Below the pieces are notes generated by a model, which saw only the letters and a program-made list of their open reading frames with translations, had not been told where the DNA came from and made no database searches. A stretch of 64,000 nt of DNA from NCBI RefSeq assembly GCF_018424605.1, contig NZ_QTKT01000002.1, forward strand, positions 372,001 to 436,000, read 5' to 3'. Within the stretch, counting starts at the first letter, position 1. Each line of letters starts with the position of its first letter. Shown piece after piece: positions 57,082 through 64,000 of this stretch. The position numbers were made by a program, and so were the translations under genes. The DNA is from Marinobacter lipolyticus. GTDB taxonomy: Bacteria; Pseudomonadota; Gammaproteobacteria; Pseudomonadales; Oleiphilaceae.

Positions 57082-58728
57082 TTATTCCAGGTACAACTCC
57101 CTCCCGGGACCCCAGCGGCTTGCCAGTGGACCTTCCGAAAGAGCTTTCAGGCGCACAAAATACCGTCTTCCGGGAATCAGGCGCAAGGCCGCCGTGGTAT
57201 CTGCAAGTGTCGCCTCCTTGATGATGTTCTGGAAGCTGGGCTCTTCAGCGAGTTGGAGCCGGTAATCCGTGGCGGTATCCACGCTTTCCCAGAACACCCG
57301 AACCTGACTGTCCACATAGTTGACGCTGATAATGCGAACCGGGGGCAGCGTACCGTTGATGGTGAAGGCCTGGGGATCGCTGGTGGCAACCGAATTGCCA
57401 CCGGCTTCGCTGACCACCCGCCAGTAATAGGTGCCCGGAGTCAGTGGCCGTGACGGCAGGGCCTGGTTGTCTGGCGCCCACTCGCTGGTGGCAATCAGGC
57501 GGCGGAAGGTGTCGTCCTCGGCGATTTCAAGGCGGGCCACTTCATTGTTGCCGTTCAGTTCCCAGCGGAATTCCGGCATGTCATCGTCAATGGTGGCGCC
57601 GGCTGCAGGCGCAATCAGGCGGGCAGCCTGAGCCCTGAGGTCGACCTCCACTTCAACGATGCCCGGCATGCCGGGCATGCCGCGACTGTCCAGTGCGGCG
57701 ACGTGGATTTCATAGGAGCCGTTGTCGAGGAGGCTGAGGTTGTATTGATTACCCTGCACGCGCCGGTTCTCGACCCAGCGTCCGGTTTCGGCGTCAAAAA
57801 TGTCGAGCCGGTGGGACGGCGCCGCGCTGGCCTGCCAGCTCAGCTCCGCCGGCAGGCGGTTCAACTGGGGTGGCAGCGGATTGAGGGTGGGCGCTGGAGG
57901 CAGCCGACGTATGCTCATGCTGCCATTGGCCGCGGTGGAGACGCTGGCGCTGTAGCCGGCTGGAATGTTGCGAGTCTTCCCCGGAGGGCCAAAGCTGACC
58001 TCACCTTCAGTGACCTGGAGGTTGGTGGTGCCAGGGCCTGACTGCATGGAAAACACCGTACCGCGGACGGCGGCGACCGCTGACGGAGTCTCAATCTCGA
58101 ATCGTGCGCCCCCTTCAATTACCGGCTTGACCTGAGTGTGAACTTCACCGTGGTCGAGTCGCAGACGCGTGTCGACCATCCCGGATTTGCCGTACTGCGT
58201 CAGCCGGTTGAAGATCAGGCGTGAATTGGGGGATATGCGCAGTATTGAACCATCGGCCAGTTCAATGGTTGCACTGCCGGAACCTGACAGGATTTCATCG
58301 CCGACCCGCACCAGGGTTTCTGCATCAAGTGCCTGCTTACGGCCACTGTTTCCTGAAATATGCTGAACCGGCCCGGAAACCGACACCACGCGGGCAGGAT
58401 CCGGCTGGCGTTTGAGCCAGGCGAGCGGGATTCTCAGCGCATCGCCCTCACCGATGGCGGCACCGTTACTGATGTTGTTGTAACGCAGTACCTGTTCGGG
58501 GCGAATGTTGCGGGTCAGCAGGGCGTTCGTCACTTCCGTAAAACTCTCGCCGGGACGCAGCGTGTAGAGCCACTCCGGAACCGCGTTGGCCTGAGGTGAA
58601 TGGCTGGCTGCTTGCAGGGAGCCCCGGGTAATGGACAGTTCCGCCCATACCGGCGCCGCAAAGGACAGCGCCAGCAGCGCGGACACAAGGGTGAGTGATG
58701 TCAGTCTGGGTTTGGAGCCGTAGGTCAT
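57082..58728 (-). CDS. LysM/FecR-domain exported protein
   Basis: 548 residues with a signal peptide (cleavage after APVWA, ~29). A LysM-like segment (~53-100; YTLRPGESFTEVTNALL) probably binds peptidoglycan. A FecR-type domain (~150-250) shows GSGSATIELADGSILRISPN and PSAVAAVRGTVFSM. Two FN3-like repeats fill the rest. It lacks the transmembrane anti-sigma part of true FecR. It starts one base before the response-regulator stop region, so the genes are coupled; it may present a periplasmic signal to the CHASE2 kinase (inference). Confidence 0.88.
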   Translation of the reverse strand: MTYGSKPRLTSLTLVSALLALSFAAPVWAELSITRGSLQAASHSPQANAVPEWLYTLRPGESFTEVTNALLTRNIRPEQVLRYNNISNGAAIGEGDALRIPLAWLKRQPDPARVVSVSGPVQHISGNSGRKQALDAETLVRVGDEILSGSGSATIELADGSILRISPNSRLIFNRLTQYGKSGMVDTRLRLDHGEVHTQVKPVIEGGARFEIETPSAVAAVRGTVFSMQSGPGTTNLQVTEGEVSFGPPGKTRNIPAGYSASVSTAANGSMSIRRLPPAPTLNPLPPQLNRLPAELSWQASAAPSHRLDIFDAETGRWVENRRVQGNQYNLSLLDNGSYEIHVAALDSRGMPGMPGIVEVEVDLRAQAARLIAPAAGATIDDDMPEFRWELNGNNEVARLEIAEDDTFRRLIATSEWAPDNQALPSRPLTPGTYYWRVVSEAGGNSVATSDPQAFTINGTLPPVRIISVNYVDSQVRVFWESVDTATDYRLQLAEEPSFQNIIKEATLADTTAALRLIPGRRYFVRLKALSEGPLASRWGPGRELYLE

Positions 58729-58729
58729 T

Positions 58730-59455
58730 TCAGGCGTGATCCATGGTCTCGACCGGCGCTTCGGTTTCGTTGGCTCTCATGGCCTCGAGCCGGTAGCCGC
58801 GCTGATAGATGGTTTTGATTCTGAAGCCGTTCTCGGGGTTCAGGCCCAATCTCCGGCGCAGCCGGCTCATGTGCGTGTCCACCGTACGGGTATTGATGTC
58901 GCGCGCCAGGCCCCATACCCGTTCCAGCAACATCTCACGGGTCAGCAATCGCCCCTGGTTCTGGAACAGGAACAGGGTGAGATCGAAATCCTTGTCCGTC
59001 AGGGTCAGCAACTCGCCATGCAACAGGATGCTGCGTTGTTGCGTGTTTATTTCGAAGGGGCCATAGCGGAGCACTTCTTTGTCACTGTCGGGGTTGGTGC
59101 GCCGGGCCAGGGCATTGATTCGCGCCACCAGTTCCGCTTCCCGGGCGGGCTTGGAGAGGTAATCATCGGCGCCGGCATCCAGTGCCCGAACAATGTCGGA
59201 TTCGCTGTCACGCTGGGTCAGGAACACCACCGGAATGGGCCAGTTGAGCTGTGCCCGCACACTTTGCAGAACATCGATCCCCGTCATATCCGGGATTTGC
59301 CAGTCAAGGATCAGCAGGTCGTAGCTGCGGTGCAGCACGGCACTCAAAAACGACTGCCCCGTGGGGAAGCTGTCACAGTGGTGTCCGCGCTCTGAAAGAA
59401 TGGACTGAACGTGCTGTGCCTGTTCATGCTCATCTTCAAGCAAAGCTATGCGCAT
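58730..59455 (-). CDS. OmpR-family response regulator
   Basis: 241 residues from ATG 59455, preceded by GGGAG; an upstream extension has no homology. Receiver domain: acidic pair in LLEDEHEQ, phospho-acceptor Asp in LLILDWQIPD, Thr in FLTQRD, Lys in DYLSKPA. The C-terminal winged helix ends RTVDTHMSRLRRRLGL then IKTIYQRGYRLE. First gene of the operon; its cognate kinase is very probably the CHASE2 protein. Confidence 0.95.
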   Translation of the reverse strand: MRIALLEDEHEQAQHVQSILSERGHHCDSFPTGQSFLSAVLHRSYDLLILDWQIPDMTGIDVLQSVRAQLNWPIPVVFLTQRDSESDIVRALDAGADDYLSKPAREAELVARINALARRTNPDSDKEVLRYGPFEINTQQRSILLHGELLTLTDKDFDLTLFLFQNQGRLLTREMLLERVWGLARDINTRTVDTHMSRLRRRLGLNPENGFRIKTIYQRGYRLEAMRANETEAPVETMDHA

Positions 59456-59543
59456 CAAGCATCTCCCGGAAATGGCGTTCCACTGGTTAAAATATTGGTA
59501 ATGTTTGGCATTATCACAGATCGTGGGCCTGCCTTCAGTGTCG

Positions 59544-61712
59544 TTATGTAGACTTGCGTAAACGAATCGCGGGTTTGCCGTCGTCGTCATCAATCGTTTG
59601 TCGGCACGCGGGGAAATTACTGCAGCCCCAGAACCAGCCTTTTTTGCCCTGACGCCGGACCAGGGGCGAAAAGCAGTGGGGGCAGGGTACTGGTTTCTGG
59701 CTGGTACCATCGGCAGGCGCGTGGTCCTCAAGGGGCCGGGTGCCGTTGCAGTCCGGGAAGCGGGTGCACGCCCAGAAGCGTCCGAACTTGCCGTCACGCT
59801 CGCGCATTGCTGTGCGGCACTTGGGGCAGTGCGGCGTGGCAGGCTGTTGCGCCCCGGCTGAATCGGACGCCCCCGGACGGGTGCGGATGAAGCCGCTGAT
59901 CTGCTGCTTCAGGTCCGCCAGGAACTGTCGTGGGTCACCCTCGCCACGCTTTATCGTCTCCAGCGTGGCTTCCCAGATTGCCGTCATATCAGGCTTGCTG
60001 ACGGTGTCCGGTAGCGCGCCGATCAAGGCCTTACCTTTGTCAGTCGCCTTGATGTGGCGGCTGTCCCGATACAGATAATCCCGCTTGAACAGGGTATCGA
60101 TAATGGCCGCTCGGGTGGCTTCGGTGCCCAGCCCGTCGGTTTCCCTCAAGGTTTTGCGCAGCTCCGGATCGCTTACGAAGCGCGCAATGTTGGTCATCGC
60201 GGACAGCAGGGTGGCATCGGTAAAGTGCTGGGGCGGCTGGGTTTTGCGCTCGCGGATTCTGGTCTGGTCGCACAGCGCCGGCTCACCTTTTTCCAGCCGT
60301 GGCAGCGGCGCTTTGCGGGGTTCCTGCGCGCCTTCCCGCAGCCGGATTTCCAGGTTCTTCCAGCCTGGCGTCAGGATCGCCGTTTCCGTGGCCCGAAAGC
60401 GGTGTTCGCCGATGCTGACGGTCAGCCGGCCTTCACGATGCACGGCGTCGGCACTGAACTGCATCAGATAGAAGCGGGCGATCAGATTGTAGATCTTGCT
60501 TTCAGCCGCCGTCAGTTTGCCGTTGGCGGACGGCCGGCTGGTGGGGATGATGGCGTGGTGAGCATCCACCTGCTTGTCATTCCACGCCGCGGTGCGCCGT
60601 GCCAGATCCGCTTGATCGCAGGCCGGGGTCAGGTCGCCGTCTACCTGGCCAATGGCCCGAATCACGGCCTGGCGCTGATCGTAGTGGCCTTCCGGCAGGT
60701 AACGGCAGTCAGATCGGGGATAGGTGATCAGCTGGTGACGCTCGTACAGATTCTGGGCGGTATCCAGCACGTCTTTTGCGCCCATGCGGAACAGCCGCCC
60801 GGCTTCGATCTGCAGCGCCGACAGCGACAGCGGCAGCGGCGGCGCCTCGTTGCGGTCACGGAAGCGGGATTCGGTGATGGTGCCGGGCCGGCCCTCGACC
60901 GCACCGGCGATCTGCTCGGCCGTGGCCTTGTCGAGCAGGCGGTCTTCGTCGTCGAGATGTTCGCGGAAGGCTTCATCGGGCAACCAGCGTGCGGTGAACG
61001 GCGATGGATCGCTGTCCGGCTCAATACCGTGGCAGGTGGCTTCGATGCGGTAAAAGGGGCGCGGCTCGAAGTGCTCGATGGTGTGGTCGCGCTCAACTAC
61101 CAGCCCCAGCACCGGCGTCTGCACCCGACCGACCGAGTAGACCCCCTGTTGCCCCTGCTGCTGATAGCTCAGGGTATAGAACCTGGTGAGATTGATGCCG
61201 TACAGCCAGTCGGCCCGCTGGCGGGCGAGTGCCGATTGAGACAGCCGACGGTACTCGCGGTTCTCCCTGGGGCTGCGAATGGCCCGCGCGACGGCAGCTG
61301 GCGTAAGGTCGTTGATCAGTATCCGCTGAACCGGGCAGGTGGCCCCGAAGTAGCGAATCACCTCATCCACCAGTAACTGACCCTCGCGGTCCGGATCACC
61401 GGCATGAACGATGGTATCGGCCTGGCGGATCAGAGACTCCAGCACGTTGAGCTGCTGGCGCACGCTGTCCTTGGGGGTGACTTCCCAGCGTTCCGGAAAC
61501 AGGGGCAGGTCTTCCTGGCGCCATTTCTGCCACCGGGGATCGTAGGTGCCCGGTTCTGCTGGTTCCAGCAGGTGCCCGATGCACCAACTGACGGTGACCG
61601 CCTGATCGCCCTGGCCACAGCGAATCCACCCCGGTCCCTTCTGATGGGGCGCGGGCAATGCCGCGGCGATGGCGCGGCCCAGGCTCGGTTTTTCGGCTAT
61701 GTACAGTTGCAT
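59544..61712 (-). CDS. topB: DNA topoisomerase III
   Basis: 722 residues from ATG 61712 (MQLYIAEKPSLGRAI); the frame is open further upstream but overlaps bolA. Toprim: IAEKPSLGRA and HAGDPDREGQLLVDEV. The catalytic Tyr is in LITYPRSDCRYLP. The C-terminus has two four-Cys zinc ribbons (CPKCRTAMRERDGKFG..., CPHCFSPLVRRQGKKG...), absent from E. coli TopB. It decatenates DNA with single-strand passage. Confidence 0.96.
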   Translation of the reverse strand: MQLYIAEKPSLGRAIAAALPAPHQKGPGWIRCGQGDQAVTVSWCIGHLLEPAEPGTYDPRWQKWRQEDLPLFPERWEVTPKDSVRQQLNVLESLIRQADTIVHAGDPDREGQLLVDEVIRYFGATCPVQRILINDLTPAAVARAIRSPRENREYRRLSQSALARQRADWLYGINLTRFYTLSYQQQGQQGVYSVGRVQTPVLGLVVERDHTIEHFEPRPFYRIEATCHGIEPDSDPSPFTARWLPDEAFREHLDDEDRLLDKATAEQIAGAVEGRPGTITESRFRDRNEAPPLPLSLSALQIEAGRLFRMGAKDVLDTAQNLYERHQLITYPRSDCRYLPEGHYDQRQAVIRAIGQVDGDLTPACDQADLARRTAAWNDKQVDAHHAIIPTSRPSANGKLTAAESKIYNLIARFYLMQFSADAVHREGRLTVSIGEHRFRATETAILTPGWKNLEIRLREGAQEPRKAPLPRLEKGEPALCDQTRIRERKTQPPQHFTDATLLSAMTNIARFVSDPELRKTLRETDGLGTEATRAAIIDTLFKRDYLYRDSRHIKATDKGKALIGALPDTVSKPDMTAIWEATLETIKRGEGDPRQFLADLKQQISGFIRTRPGASDSAGAQQPATPHCPKCRTAMRERDGKFGRFWACTRFPDCNGTRPLEDHAPADGTSQKPVPCPHCFSPLVRRQGKKGWFWGCSNFPACRQTIDDDDGKPAIRLRKST

Positions 61713-61856
61713 GGCATCGGGACGTGTTCGGATCGGGAAGGGAAGATGGCCTTTTGGCCTTGTTGTGTCAAGGCTGGCGGGCTCTGTAGTAGACTGGCGA
61801 CATATACGGTTTTTTGCAGTTCGCACGCGAAAGCGCGACAAGGAGCGGAAGGTCTC

Positions 61857-62201
61857 ATGAAAGTCCAGAATTCGATCGAGCAGAAACTGTCTGCGGCGTT
61901 TGCCGTGGATCACCTGCGGGTGGACAACGAAAGCCACAAGCACAGCGTACCGCCCAACTCCGAGACCCATTTCAAGGTGACGCTGGTGTCGGCTGATTTT
62001 GACGGACAAATGAAAGTGAAACGCCATCAGGCCATCTATAAGGTGCTGGCGGAGGAACTGGCGGGCGAGGTTCATGCCCTGGCGCTGCATCTATACTCAC
62101 CGAAGGAATGGGCGGATTCGGGGCAATCGGCACCGGAATCCCCCAACTGTATGGGCGGGTCGAAAAACGATCCGGCGATGGCCTCAGGAGAGCGTCAATG
62201 A
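61857..62201 (+). CDS. bolA: BolA family protein
   Basis: 114 residues from ATG 61857, with GGAAGG upstream. The BolA core is clear: VDNESHKHSVPPNSETHFKV, then KVKRHQAIYKVLAEEL and HALALHLYSPKEW. BolA proteins pair with monothiol glutaredoxins on [2Fe-2S] clusters and affect shape and stress response. The C-terminal ~20 residues are an unconserved tail. The stop overlaps the next gene as ATGA. Confidence 0.94.
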   Translation: MKVQNSIEQKLSAAFAVDHLRVDNESHKHSVPPNSETHFKVTLVSADFDGQMKVKRHQAIYKVLAEELAGEVHALALHLYSPKEWADSGQSAPESPNCMGGSKNDPAMASGERQ

Positions 62202-62818
62202 GCCAGTTTTTCCAGATACACCCGGAAACGCCACAAAAGCGGCTGATCAACCAGGCGGTGGATATCCTTCGTAACGGCGGGGTCATCGTGTACCCGACGG
62301 ACTCGGCCTACGCCATTGGCTGTCATCTTGGGGATAAGCAGGCGGCGGACCGTATCAAGCGTGTGCGCAAGCTGGACGACAAGCACAATTTCACCCTGAT
62401 GTGCCGGGACCTGTCCGATATCGGCGTCTATGCCAAAGTGGACAACACCCAGTACCGATTACTGAAAACCTTCACCCCGGGGCCTTACACCTTCATTCTG
62501 GATGCTACCAGTGAAGTGCCACGGCGGTTACTCCATCCCAAGCGCCGCACCATTGGCTTGCGGGTGCCGGACAATCCCATCGTGCAGGCGTTACTGGGCG
62601 AGCTGGGCGAGCCAATCATGAGCAGCACGCTGATCCTGCCCGGTGAAACCGATCCGATGACCGACCCCTACGAGATTCGCGACACCCTTGAGCATGAGCT
62701 GGATCTGATCATTGATGGCGGATTCTGTGGCTTTGAGGCCACCACGGTTGTCAACATGACCGGTGATGCGCCGGAGGTGACGCGGGTAGGCAAGGGCGAC
62801 CCGGCACCGTTTCAGTAA
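62198..62818 (+). CDS. YciO-type L-threonylcarbamoyladenylate synthase family protein
   Basis: 206 residues from ATG 62198. YrdC-fold landmarks: GVIVYPTDSAYAIGCHLG, a FTPGPYTFIL segment, and KRRTIGLRVPDNP. The YciO subgroup is related to TsaC, which makes the tRNA t6A precursor, but YciO itself is weakly active and its role is unsettled. Coupled to bolA. Confidence 0.9.
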   Translation: MSQFFQIHPETPQKRLINQAVDILRNGGVIVYPTDSAYAIGCHLGDKQAADRIKRVRKLDDKHNFTLMCRDLSDIGVYAKVDNTQYRLLKTFTPGPYTFILDATSEVPRRLLHPKRRTIGLRVPDNPIVQALLGELGEPIMSSTLILPGETDPMTDPYEIRDTLEHELDLIIDGGFCGFEATTVVNMTGDAPEVTRVGKGDPAPFQ

Positions 62819-62820
62819 GT

Positions 62821-62846
62821 CCGGTGCGGCGGGCAGGCCGCTCCGG
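62821..62846. terminator. Hairpin between convergent genes
   Basis: CCGG-T-GCGGC pairs with GCCGC-T-CCGG around a six-base loop, filling the 31-base gap between convergent genes. No T-run. Confidence 0.45.
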
Positions 62847-62849
62847 AAT

Positions 62850-63512
62850 CTAGGCGCGGGTGTTGAAGCTGAAGGCGTAGTTCTTTCGCGCGCCCGCCGC
62901 TTCCAGTTGCTCGGAACTGACAGTCCGGCGCATGGTGTCGTAGCGGTGCACCAGGTCCTGCAGACCATTGAACTGCTGGTTGTCGCTGACCAGGGTATCC
63001 AGTAACGGGTTGTTGACGCCGTAGGCGCGGTTCAGCTTCAGCGCGTTATCCACGAAGTGCAGGGTGGGTTCGTTGACACTCAGGCGGCTGAACGCCTCCT
63101 GAAACCCCTTGTTGTTGTTCAGATCCTGTTCGATCTGTGCGCGCTTGGCCTCCGGCAACTTGCCCTCCACCTGCACACTGCCGTTATCGCCCTTGGTCAC
63201 GTTGATGGCGGTGGCCGGGTGCATCCCGTACTCGGCAAGTTTGTGCCGCAGGGTTTCCCGCACGAAGGCAAGATCCTGCCCCACGCTTTGCTTGTAATCG
63301 GTGACCGCCAGCTTCCGTGATTTCAGCGCGGCCAGATCCGGATTCTGTGGCGTGGTGCGGGTGAAACGGTCGTCGGTAGGCGACGACGGCTGTTCCGCAG
63401 CCCGCGTTTCCGCGGCCTTGCCGGCGGTTTGCTCTGCGGTGGCAGCCGGGCGTTTCTCCAGCGCACTCTGGAACTGGGTACTGGCCTTGATCAGAGATGT
63501 AAGCAGCGACAC
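62850..63512 (-). CDS. Uncharacterised protein
   Basis: 220 residues from GTG 63512, chosen because GGGAGG lies about nine bases upstream; an open frame to 63692 adds an unconserved segment overlapping the divergent gene. Ala/Thr/Pro-rich N-terminal region (~20-70), then a helical, soluble part with LAVTDYKQSVGQDLAFVRET and QVEGKLPEAKRAQIEQDL. No signal peptide or membrane helix. I recognise no family. Confidence 0.65.
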   Translation of the reverse strand: MSLLTSLIKASTQFQSALEKRPAATAEQTAGKAAETRAAEQPSSPTDDRFTRTTPQNPDLAALKSRKLAVTDYKQSVGQDLAFVRETLRHKLAEYGMHPATAINVTKGDNGSVQVEGKLPEAKRAQIEQDLNNNKGFQEAFSRLSVNEPTLHFVDNALKLNRAYGVNNPLLDTLVSDNQQFNGLQDLVHRYDTMRRTVSSEQLEAAGARKNYAFSFNTRA

Positions 63513-63672
63513 GGTAACTAACCTCCCATCGTCACTGAAAATCGGTGACAAAAATCGAACGCGTGCAGGTTCATTGTTGAGGACCATTGCACAAACCGGG
63601 CCAGACTTTCGTTCCACAACGTTTGAACGTAGAGTTACCGCCTGACCCGACCACCAGAATGACAGGATTCCC

Positions 63673-64000
63673 ATGCCACGCTTTCTCCACACCGCCGATT
63701 GGCAGATAGGCCGCTATTACAGCCGTTTCGAAAACGACGATGGGGTAGCGCTGGCCGAGGCACGTTTCACGGCGATAGAGCGACTGGCACGGTTGGCGGT
63801 GGATGAGCGGTGCGATGCGGTGCTGGTGGCCGGAGATGTCTTTGATGCCCAGACCGTTTCCGACCGGGCCATTCGCCGGGTGTTCAACGCCATGGCCGGA
63901 TTCAGTGGGCCGTGGGTGTTGTTACCCGGTAACCACGATGCCGCCCTGGCGGAGAGCGTGTGGACCCGCGCCCGGCGGCTGAATGCGGTTCCGGATAACG
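63673..64000 (+). CDS. SbcD-like DNA exonuclease, N-terminal part (runs off the window)
   Basis: 109 residues from ATG 63673 to the window end, still open. Calcineurin-like phosphoesterase motifs are in order: PRFLHTADWQIGR, VLVAGDVFD and LLPGNHDAA, which hold the metal-binding Asp, His and Asn. This fits the Mre11/SbcD nuclease that works with an SbcC ATPase, presumably encoded beyond the window. The HTADWQIG variant is common in YhaO/SbcD-like repair exonucleases. Divergent from the uncharacterised gene. Confidence 0.85.
   Translation, partial: MPRFLHTADWQIGRYYSRFENDDGVALAEARFTAIERLARLAVDERCDAVLVAGDVFDAQTVSDRAIRRVFNAMAGFSGPWVLLPGNHDAALAESVWTRARRLNAVPDN

Overview
The window looks like chromosomal sequence from a Marinobacter-like marine gammaproteobacterium. 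The evidence is gene content and order: map-glnD-dapC-yffB-dapD-dapE divergent from rpsB-tsf-pyrH-frr-uppS-cdsA-dxr-rseP-bamA-skp-lpxD-fabZ-lpxA-lpxB-rnhB, moderately high GC, glucosylglycerate compatible-solute genes, and a membrane FecR/CHASE2 signalling operon. The genus is inferred from style and order, not from a database search.

Left part (1-15.2 kb): the end of a penicillin-acylase-family gene and its terminator; a decayed patch holding a fragment of a VolA-like lipase and a fragment of an EF-hand protein; an intact surface lipase lipoprotein; an enoyl-CoA isomerase-like protein; class I fumarase; SelO; then a four-gene set (glycerate kinase, HAD phosphatase, GpgS-type glucosyltransferase, GH13_18 phosphorylase) able to make and recycle glucosylglycerate. 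Two zinc-free MDR oxidoreductases close the section.

Accessory part (15.4-30.2 kb): a type VI secretion effector module with the layout VgrG, DUF4123 adaptor, large VasX-like membrane-active effector, membrane immunity-like protein, then an extra small membrane protein. It is followed by a ParD-like/zeta-like toxin-antitoxin pair with a palindromic candidate operator, DUF1853, glyoxalase I, ManC/AlgA, a Clp-N-domain protein with a degenerate ATPase core, and a membrane-anchored cold-shock-domain protein.

Core part (30.2-52.7 kb): lysine/peptidoglycan precursor genes (dapC, dapD, dapE), glnD and map on the minus strand; translation, isoprenoid, phospholipid, outer-membrane assembly and lipid A genes on the plus strand; and an initiator tRNA with its own strong promoter overlapping the rnhB stop codon and its own terminator.

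Right part (52.7-64 kb): a tandem duplication of about 0.96 kb carrying a small FN3-like lipoprotein gene, its upstream region and the 3' end of the adjacent histidine kinase gene; the first copy keeps a shortened kinase tail as a pseudogene. The complete kinase (CHASE2-PAS-HisKA-HATPase) is the last gene of an operon with an OmpR-type regulator and a LysM/FecR protein. Topoisomerase III, BolA, a YciO-type protein, an unknown protein and the start of an SbcD-like nuclease follow.

The most noteworthy items are the glucosylglycerate cycle operon, the VasX-type T6SS module with an extra membrane gene, the lipoprotein/kinase-tail duplication, and the Clp-N/degenerate AAA protein.
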